This document shows, in pieces, positions 7,771-12,977 of a stretch of 12,977 nucleotides of DNA (the first letter of the stretch is position 1; each line of letters opens with the position of its first letter). The translations under genes were made by a program, and so were the position numbers. The notes under the pieces are model-generated. The model had not been told where the DNA came from. It did no database searches and saw only the letters and a list, made by a program, of their open reading frames with translations. Source of the DNA: DUPQ01 sp022706885 (GTDB lineage Bacteria > Bacillota > Clostridia > DUPQ01); NCBI GenBank assembly GCA_022706885.1, contig JAKJBR010000035.1, positions 1 through 12,977 on the forward strand, given 5' to 3'.

Positions 7771-8150
7771 CAAAAGAGAATATAATGAAAAAAGATATAG
7801 TCTGTATAGTATGCCCCAGGGGATGTACGATACAAGTGAATTATGACAAAAACGGCATTATAAGCATGGAAGGCAGCAGTTGCAAAAGGGGCGATGAATA
7901 TGCCAGAGCCGAGATACTTTCCCCTACAAGAATGATTACTTCCTCCGTTAAGATAGATAACGCAAAATATACGGTCTGTCCCGTAAAAACCGGCGCTCCC
8001 GTAAGTAAGAGTAAGATTTTCGATGTAATGGAAGAGATATATAAAGTAAGAATAAAGGCTCCCGTTCAGCAGGGAGATGTGATAATTAAGGATGTGTGCG
8101 GTACGGGTGCCGATATAATTGCCACACAGACTTTTGAGACGGAGAGCTAA
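7767..8150 (+). CDS. DUF1667 small cysteine-rich protein
   Basis: Third member of the redox trio, 127 residues from a GTG at 7767 that shares GTGA with the previous stop and is preceded by GAGGTGG. An ATG at 7785 would give a more typical family start (MKKDIVCIVCPRGC) and is a valid alternative. Cysteines at 13, 16 and 20 (CIVCPRGC) plus C39 (SSCKRG) form a CxxCxxxC...C pattern that could bind an iron-sulfur cluster or zinc. Further Cys at 71 and 111 follow. The family's YARAEILSPTRMITSSV segment (45-61), VKTGAPVSKSKIFDVMEEI (73-91) and a final APVQQGDVI...ATQTFE stretch are all present, so the gene looks intact. DUF1667 proteins occur with GlpA-like and Pyr_redox_2 genes; a role as an electron-transfer or assembly subunit is inferred and not established. 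Confidence 0.9.
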   Translation: MTKENIMKKDIVCIVCPRGCTIQVNYDKNGIISMEGSSCKRGDEYARAEILSPTRMITSSVKIDNAKYTVCPVKTGAPVSKSKIFDVMEEIYKVRIKAPVQQGDVIIKDVCGTGADIIATQTFETES

Positions 8151-8152
8151 GC

Positions 8153-9544
8153 ATGAAAGCCGGATTTTTGCAGGGAATCAAACATGTGCATTTTATAGGT
8201 ATAAACGGTACTTCCATGTCCGGTCTTGCCATATTATTGTCGGAAAAAGGCATAAAGATAACCGGCTCCGACATAGAGCATACCGCTACAATGGATAAAC
8301 TGTTATCCATGGGTATTTATGTATATATACCACATGATGCCTCCAAAGTGGGAAAACCCGATCTTGTGGTATATACCGCGGCGGTGCATCCGGATAATTG
8401 CGAATATGCATATGCAGTGTCTAAAGAGATACCTGTAATGGACAGAGCGGTACTTTTAGGTAAGATAATGGAAGAGTTCAAGTACTCGATAGCCATATCG
8501 GGAGCTCACGGAAAAACCACAACCACCACTCTTGCAGCATACTTATTGGAGAAGATGGGATATGATGCCACCATACACAACGGCGGGGAAGCGGAGTTTC
8601 TGAACGGTAACGTAAAAAGCGGCAACTCCGATTACTTTCTGACCGAAGCCTGCGAATTCAACGGCAGTTTCTTAAAGCTTAAACCGTATATCGGAGTTAT
8701 ACTGAATATTGACTTTGACCATGTGGACTGGTTCAAAACCTTCGACAATATGAAGCGGTCTTTTCTGGAATTTGCCGACAAAATAGATAAAGACGGTTTT
8801 CTGGTAGCCTGTTACGATGATATTCCTGCAAGGGAAGTAGCAAAAAAAGCTTCCCGTAATGTCGTATTCTACGGTCTGAATAATTTATCTTTAGACTATA
8901 CCGCTATGAATATGACAATAGATACACAAGGTAAGCCGTCATATGACCTGTATGTCAAAGGAAATTTTATCTGTCATGTGCAATTGGGAGCCGAAGGGCA
9001 ACACAATGCACTGAACTCACTGGCCGTCATTGCGGTTATGGGGTTATTAGGGGCGGATCTTACCGAAGTGTGTACTCATCTGTCATTTGTACACGGAGCC
9101 AAAAGAAGATTTGATCTTATAGGAGAAGCCGACGGAATAAAGGTGTATTCCGATTACGCTCATCATCCCACCGAAATAGCGGTAACGCTGGAAACGGCAA
9201 GCAGGATGAAACATAATAAACTTTATGCGGCTTTTGAAGCTCATACCTTTTCCAGAGTAAGGGTGTTGTTTGAGGAATTTGTGCAAAGCTTTGCCCTTGC
9301 GGATATCGCTATAATCGCCGACATATACAATGACAGGGAAAGTCCCGACAGTGAAGTGTCGGGGAAAAGGCTTGCCGATGCGATAAATAGAAACGTTACC
9401 AAAGCGATATATCTGCCGTCATATCAGGCGATAGAGGATTATCTTTTCGAGCATGCGAAAAGCGGTGATATAGTCATGGTGCTGGGTTCCAAATATCTGG
9501 AAACAATATGTAAACCTTTGTTGAAAAGACTGGAAAAAAGGTAA
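8153..9544 (+). CDS. murC: UDP-N-acetylmuramate--L-alanine ligase (MurC type)
   Basis: A 463-residue Mur ligase, the size expected for MurC, which adds L-alanine to UDP-MurNAc in an ATP-dependent cytoplasmic step of peptidoglycan synthesis. Domain 1 begins HFIGINGTSMSGLA (13-26) with GSD at 38-40. The ATP loop is SGAHGKTTTT (116-125), K121. The central domain has TEACEFNGSF (164-173) and NIDFDHVD (185-192); the adenylate-site segment is GQHNALN (282-288). Domain 3 has AKRRFD (316-321), YAHHPTEI (335-342) and AHTFSR (363-368), normally PHTYSR. All key residues are present, so an active ligase is expected. GGAGAG lies just upstream, and the ATG is 2 bases after the DUF1667 stop, so it is co-transcribed with the redox genes, an unusual partner. 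Mpl, the muropeptide-recycling relative, was considered, but the N-terminus and size fit MurC better. Whether this is the genome's only MurC cannot be seen. Confidence 0.9.
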   Translation: MKAGFLQGIKHVHFIGINGTSMSGLAILLSEKGIKITGSDIEHTATMDKLLSMGIYVYIPHDASKVGKPDLVVYTAAVHPDNCEYAYAVSKEIPVMDRAVLLGKIMEEFKYSIAISGAHGKTTTTTLAAYLLEKMGYDATIHNGGEAEFLNGNVKSGNSDYFLTEACEFNGSFLKLKPYIGVILNIDFDHVDWFKTFDNMKRSFLEFADKIDKDGFLVACYDDIPAREVAKKASRNVVFYGLNNLSLDYTAMNMTIDTQGKPSYDLYVKGNFICHVQLGAEGQHNALNSLAVIAVMGLLGADLTEVCTHLSFVHGAKRRFDLIGEADGIKVYSDYAHHPTEIAVTLETASRMKHNKLYAAFEAHTFSRVRVLFEEFVQSFALADIAIIADIYNDRESPDSEVSGKRLADAINRNVTKAIYLPSYQAIEDYLFEHAKSGDIVMVLGSKYLETICKPLLKRLEKR

Positions 9545-9555
9545 TAAGAATAGTA

Positions 9556-9585
9556 TTTTAAGTTAAATATTTATTTAAGTTAAAT
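9556..9585. repeat. Two tandem AT-rich palindromes, 17-base period
   Basis: TTTAAGTTAAAT occurs at 9557-9568 and again at 9574-9585. The second copy, with the preceding A, is a perfect odd palindrome (ATTTAA-G-TTAAAT, 9573-9585); the first has one mismatch at its outer base. They lie between murC and the terminator. Possible explanations are a binding site for a regulator of the next operon or simple AT-rich spacer. Confidence 0.35.
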
Positions 9586-9597
9586 TAAATCAATTAA

Positions 9598-9636
9598 AAC
9601 AGCTTTATGGAAGTAAAGCCTGTTGTTATTTTATTC
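9598..9636 (+). terminator. Rho-independent terminator after murC
   Basis: AACAGCTTTA (9598-9607) pairs with TAAAGcCTGTT (9614-9624), giving a 10-bp stem with one bulged C and a 6-base loop (TGGAAG). A T-rich tract, GTTATTTTATT, follows. It would end the transcript that begins upstream of the URO-D genes. The stem is AT-rich, so strength is uncertain. Confidence 0.65.
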
Positions 9637-9651
9637 CTTGAATAATATAAT
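9623..9651 (+). promoter_or_regulatory. Promoter of the VTC/DUF4956/CotH operon
   Basis: TTGTTA (9623-9628), exactly 17 bases, then TATAAT (9646-9651) form a good sigma-A promoter. The -35 overlaps the last bases of the preceding terminator stem and its T-tract. Transcription would start near 9658, leaving about 19 bases before the ATG at 9677, with a purine-rich AGAAGAAGAGA stretch as ribosome binding site. Confidence 0.7.
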
Positions 9652-9676
9652 CTAAACGAGAGAAGAAGAGACGAAA

Positions 9677-10372
9677 ATGAAGCAGGTTTTGCGACAGGAA
9701 AAAAAGTATATCATATCAAAGACCGATTACATAAAATATTCGGCCGCTTTTAATACCTACCTTGCTCAGGACGAGAACAATGGAGAGCACGGCTATATGG
9801 TGCGTTCTTTATATTTTGATACTTTATGGGATAATGATTTTGTCGAAAAAGAAGACGGCGTGGAAATAAGAAGAAAGATACGGTTGAGAATATATAAGCC
9901 CACCGATCAGTTTGCCGGTCTTGAGATGAAACAGAAACAGGGCTCCCAGCAGCTGAAAAGGTCTTTGAAGATGACAAGAGAAGATGCCATACTGCTTACA
10001 AAGGGAATATATACACCTTTGCTCGGCTACAAAGACCCTTTTGCCAAAGAATTGTATGCGGTCATGAATATGCGTTTTTACAGACCCAAAGCCATAGTGG
10101 AATATAACAGGAAGGCTTTTATTGCCAAAGAGAACAGTATAAGGATTACATTTGACCATAGTATTAGGGCGACCGAGAGTTGCTTTGACATATTTTCCGA
10201 AAATCTTAACACATATCCGGTTTTCAGTCAGGACGGGGTGATTTTGGAGGTAAAATACAACGGTTTTTTACTTTCCTATATTAAAGACATGCTGGACAGA
10301 GTGGAGCAATCGGAGTTATCGGTAAGTAAATATGCACTCAGTCGTACTATATGCCTTAATTATGTATTTTAA
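9677..10372 (+). CDS. VTC-domain (polyphosphate polymerase-like) protein
   Basis: This 231-residue soluble protein is a stand-alone VTC domain, the tunnel-shaped fold that in yeast Vtc4 makes polyphosphate from ATP. Family landmarks are present in order: RQEKKYII (6-13), RSLYFDT (43-49), RRKIRLRIY (65-73), GLEMKQK (81-87) with K94-R95, PKAIVEYNRKAF (137-148), RITFDHSIR (156-164), LEVKY (190-194) and SVSKYALSR (215-223). The basic and acidic residues that line the tunnel (for example R69, R71, K85, E191, K193, K218) are kept, so a nucleotide- or polyphosphate-related activity is credible. Bacterial members are often placed beside DUF4956 and CotH genes, as here, and their real substrate is not settled. 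It is the first gene of its operon, with DUF4956 starting 14 bases after its stop. Confidence 0.9.
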   Translation: MKQVLRQEKKYIISKTDYIKYSAAFNTYLAQDENNGEHGYMVRSLYFDTLWDNDFVEKEDGVEIRRKIRLRIYKPTDQFAGLEMKQKQGSQQLKRSLKMTREDAILLTKGIYTPLLGYKDPFAKELYAVMNMRFYRPKAIVEYNRKAFIAKENSIRITFDHSIRATESCFDIFSENLNTYPVFSQDGVILEVKYNGFLLSYIKDMLDRVEQSELSVSKYALSRTICLNYVF

Positions 10373-10386
10373 AAAGGAGAAGGATT

Positions 10387-11064
10387 ATGACTAAATATTT
10401 ATTGGAATTGCTGGAGCAGGGAAAAACTCTGACCGTACAGGAAATATTGTCGCATCTTGCCGTAGCCGCCGTTGTAGGAGTGGTAATATTTCTGTCGTAC
10501 ATGTATACCCACACGGGTACTATATACAGCAGGAAATTTAATGTATCTCTTTTGATGCTGACGCTGCTTACGACAATGGTAATGACGGTCATAGGAAACA
10601 ACATAGCCTTGTCGTTAGGTATGGTAGGTGCATTATCCATTGTAAGATACCGTACGGCGATTAAGGATTCCAGAGATACTGCATACATTTTCTGGGCAAT
10701 TATCGCAGGCATCTGTTGCGGTGCCGGAGACTATCTGGTAGCCGCTATAGGAAGTACCGTTGTGTTCCTGCTGCTTCTTGCTTTCGGTAAGGTAAGGAAT
10801 GACAACAGGATGCTGGTAATCGTAAAAGGAGCACGAAACTCCGAGCGTCAGATTGAAGCCATTATATTCAACTACTATTCGGCAAAAGCCAATCTCAGAG
10901 TAAAGAATACCACCGAGCTTACCGTGGAATATATTTACGAGGTATCCAAAAAAGTAATGAGAAAAGCGGCTGCCAACGAAAAAAGCATAACCGAAAGGCT
11001 TTACGAGTTGCAACACATCGAGTATGTCAACATCGTGGAACAGAACGACGAGATAAACAATTAA
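10387..11064 (+). CDS. DUF4956 integral membrane protein
   Basis: A 225-residue membrane protein of the DUF4956 family. Hydrophobic segments lie at about 23-40, 53-70, 72-86, 99-113 and 115-133, suggesting four or five membrane helices. The family signature LGMVGALSIVRYRTAIKDSR (77-96) followed by DTAYIFWAIIAGICCGAG (97-114) is present; the charged Arg/Lys loop inside it is highly conserved. Residues 134-225 form a soluble, probably cytoplasmic, mixed alpha/beta domain. It has a strong AAAGGAGAAGG ribosome binding site. Lying between a VTC gene and a CotH gene, it is likely a membrane partner of the VTC-like enzyme, similar in concept to the membrane part of the yeast VTC complex, but this is inference. 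Function is unknown. Confidence 0.9.
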   Translation: MTKYLLELLEQGKTLTVQEILSHLAVAAVVGVVIFLSYMYTHTGTIYSRKFNVSLLMLTLLTTMVMTVIGNNIALSLGMVGALSIVRYRTAIKDSRDTAYIFWAIIAGICCGAGDYLVAAIGSTVVFLLLLAFGKVRNDNRMLVIVKGARNSERQIEAIIFNYYSAKANLRVKNTTELTVEYIYEVSKKVMRKAAANEKSITERLYELQHIEYVNIVEQNDEINN

Positions 11065-11075
11065 AAGGAGAGGTC

Positions 11076-12491
11076 TTGCGTAGGAAGTTAATTATCAGTT
11101 CAATAGCCCTTATATGCCTTATTGCCGTAGCCGTTTCGCTGTCTTACTTAAATTATGGCAACAGAAGACATCATCAGCATATTGACGATGTAAAGCATGT
11201 GAAGTGTAATCATACGGACGGTCGTTTCTGTACTCATCTTCCTTTAGTGCATATAAATACGGACGGACAGGACATACCGGTTCTTGCCGATAACAGCATG
11301 GTTATCGATGCGGACCTTTCGATATTTGACAAGGGCGATAGCAACAATCATCTGGACGATCAGGCGGATTTGCACAGTCTCATTACCATAAGAGCAAGAG
11401 GCAACACTTCCTTATGGTTTGATAAAAAATCCTATCTTATAAGACTTATAAAAGAGGACCGTACAGAGAACGCCAAAAAAGTAATGGGTATGGAAGCCCA
11501 TGATAAGTGGATTCTCAACGGACCTATACTGGACAAGACACTCATAAGGAATTATATAAGCATGAATATAGCCGGAGAGATAATGAGTAATTCTCCCGAT
11601 GTCCGTTTTTGCGAGGTATTCGTCAATGATGAATATATGGGGGTATATGTCATGATGGAAGCAATCTCACGCGGCAAAGGCAGGGTGGATATTTCCAGAT
11701 ACAGAGAAGACAGACCGTTTACAAGTTATATTGTCCGGCTGGACAGAGGTACCGTTCCCGAAGAGGAGATAGACCCGTTTACCGGATATACATACAACAT
11801 GAATTCCATATGTAATATTGTCTATCCCGCAAGAAAAAACATTAACGAGCAGATAAAGACATATATTGAAAACGATGTGTCGGCATTTGAAAAAGCTTTA
11901 TACTCCTATGATTATGCCGATAAAGAATTAGGCTACCGTAAACATATCGATGTAATGTCTTTCGTGGATTATTTGATTATAAACGAGTTTACGCAAAATT
12001 ATGATGCGGAAATTTACTCCACATATCTTTACAGAGATACAAAAGGGAAGATAGGAATAGGTCCGGTATGGGATTTTAACAATGCTTATGATAACTATAT
12101 GGAAACACCTATGAGCGCTACCGGATTTTCCTTCCAGAATAAAGTATGGTACATAATGCTCATGAAAGACGACTATTTTACCGAACTGGTAATTAAAAGG
12201 TATAAGGTTCTGAGAAAGACGGTGCTGAGCGACGAGTATTTAATAAACTATATCGACAAGACCGTAAGATATCTCGGACCTGCTATTGACAGAAATTTTG
12301 AGAAGTGGGGATATACTTTCTTAATAGATAAAGGATTGCTGGAGCCTGCAGAAAGAAATCTCAAAAGTTACGATGCGGCATTGAATCAGCTTAAGAACTA
12401 TATAACGGCAAGAGGGAAATGGATGGATGAGAATATTGATTCGATAAAACAGTACAGCCACGATTCCAGAAACAAGTCCTTCAATAATTAG
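11076..12491 (+). CDS. Membrane-anchored CotH kinase family protein
   Basis: CotH-type proteins are atypical protein kinases, first known from Bacillus spore coats. This one has 471 residues and an uncleaved-looking N-terminal anchor (about 5-25), placing the kinase domain outside the cell. Signatures in order are RARGNTS (106-112), DKKSY (116-120), LNGPILDKTLIRN (147-159), YMGVYVMMEAI (187-197) and GPVWDFNNAYDN (329-340), where D333 is in the metal-binding position. The region between the anchor and the domain is His/Cys-rich (H32, H33, H35, H41, C44, H46, C52, H54). The start is TTG at 11076, chosen because AAAAGGAG lies 5 bases upstream and the MRRK plus hydrophobic core make a proper signal anchor. 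It follows DUF4956 by 11 bases. Its operon partners point to surface polymer work rather than the spore coat. The substrate is unknown. Confidence 0.92.
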   Translation: MRRKLIISSIALICLIAVAVSLSYLNYGNRRHHQHIDDVKHVKCNHTDGRFCTHLPLVHINTDGQDIPVLADNSMVIDADLSIFDKGDSNNHLDDQADLHSLITIRARGNTSLWFDKKSYLIRLIKEDRTENAKKVMGMEAHDKWILNGPILDKTLIRNYISMNIAGEIMSNSPDVRFCEVFVNDEYMGVYVMMEAISRGKGRVDISRYREDRPFTSYIVRLDRGTVPEEEIDPFTGYTYNMNSICNIVYPARKNINEQIKTYIENDVSAFEKALYSYDYADKELGYRKHIDVMSFVDYLIINEFTQNYDAEIYSTYLYRDTKGKIGIGPVWDFNNAYDNYMETPMSATGFSFQNKVWYIMLMKDDYFTELVIKRYKVLRKTVLSDEYLINYIDKTVRYLGPAIDRNFEKWGYTFLIDKGLLEPAERNLKSYDAALNQLKNYITARGKWMDENIDSIKQYSHDSRNKSFNN

Positions 12492-12508
12492 GCATGTAAA
12501 GAGGTTAA

Positions 12509-12977
12509 ATGAAGAAGTTTTTGATAGTAACGGGTATTATATTGATTCTTGCATTAGGTATAAACTATGTGCTGTTCTCCACGAACTTCTTTATAGATTT
12601 ACACCCTAATACACCTGTTACGACGTCATTCATTACCGATGAGGAAAACATATACATTCTGAAAAACGGACAATATGAGAAATTTCAGATTAAAGGTGTA
12701 AATATCCGAAGTGCCATACCTGGCAAATTCGGAACCGACTATGCCATAGAATATGATGATTACCTCAGGTGGTTAAAACAGATAAAAGAAATGGGCGCCA
12801 ATACGATAAGGGTGTATCAGATAATGAATGTAGACTTCTATAATGCGCTGTATGATTTTAATAAAGATAATGAAGACCCTCTTTATCTTCTTCACGGCCT
12901 TACCGTTTCCGATTATGTCCAGAACAGTCATATAGATGCGAAAGATGAAGATTTTTATAAAGAGATAATAAAGCAGA
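12509..12977 (+). CDS. Membrane-anchored glycoside hydrolase-like TIM-barrel protein (partial, 5' end only)
   Basis: An ATG at 12509, preceded by AGAGG, stays open for 156 codons to the right edge. Residues 4-24 are a hydrophobic signal anchor. IKGVNIRSAIPGKF (61-74) and YDDYLRWLKQIKEMGANTIRVY (82-103) closely resemble the first strand and helix of the catalytic barrel in GH2/GH5-like families (FxxKGVN...MGANxIRxY). LYLLHG (125-130) also fits this group. Catalytic acids would lie beyond the window. It begins 17 bases after the CotH stop and is the fourth gene of the same operon, supporting a cell-surface polysaccharide function. It might be a true hydrolase trimming an exported polymer or a non-catalytic relative; family assignment is from the N-terminal third only. 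Confidence 0.75.
   Translation, partial: MKKFLIVTGIILILALGINYVLFSTNFFIDLHPNTPVTTSFITDEENIYILKNGQYEKFQIKGVNIRSAIPGKFGTDYAIEYDDYLRWLKQIKEMGANTIRVYQIMNVDFYNALYDFNKDNEDPLYLLHGLTVSDYVQNSHIDAKDEDFYKEIIKQ

Noticed and set aside
8153..9544. Mpl-type muropeptide ligase
   Set aside because: The N-terminal HFIGINGTSMSGLA motif and the total length fit MurC better than Mpl.
11076..12491. Spore coat gene on the basis of CotH similarity
   Set aside because: It is membrane-anchored, lies in an operon with VTC, DUF4956 and a GH-like gene, and no spore-specific promoter or coat gene is nearby.

Overview
The window looks like chromosomal DNA of a low-to-moderate GC Firmicute, most likely a gut or rumen clostridium of the Lachnospiraceae type. 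The grounds are AGA/AGG/ATA-rich codon use, strong GGAGG-type ribosome binding sites, very short gene gaps, an intracellular GH51 arabinofuranosidase, and protein families common in that group (uroporphyrinogen-decarboxylase-like enzymes, DUF1667, the VTC/DUF4956/CotH set). This is inferred from gene content; no rRNA or other taxonomic marker is present.

Region 1 (1-2485, minus strand) is a plant-polysaccharide pair: a GH51 alpha-L-arabinofuranosidase and, downstream of it, a partial unrecognised protein that runs off the left edge. Neither has a signal peptide, so both should act on imported oligosaccharides in the cytoplasm. Region 2 (2486-2628) is a divergent promoter region with an extended -10 box on each strand and an AT-rich inverted repeat between them.

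Region 3 (2629-9544, plus strand) is a tight gene run: two distinct URO-D superfamily proteins, a 30-residue hydrophobic micro-ORF missed by length cut-offs, a GlpA-like FAD oxidoreductase with a C-terminal [2Fe-2S] domain, a two-nucleotide-domain flavin oxidoreductase, a small Cys-rich DUF1667 protein, and a MurC-type ligase. The three redox genes overlap or abut, as expected for subunits of one dehydrogenase complex. A hairpin terminator follows murC.

Region 4 (about 9623-12977, plus strand) starts from its own promoter and encodes a VTC-fold polyphosphate-polymerase-like protein, a DUF4956 membrane protein, a membrane-anchored CotH-family kinase and the start of a membrane-anchored glycoside-hydrolase-like protein. 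This is a cell-surface or exopolysaccharide-type locus that continues beyond the right edge.

No tRNA, rRNA, CRISPR array, insertion sequence or attachment site was seen, and no stretch over 300 bases lacks a gene. The least explained parts are the pairing of two non-heme URO-D-like proteins with the redox trio, the micro-ORF between them, and the VTC/DUF4956/CotH/GH surface locus.
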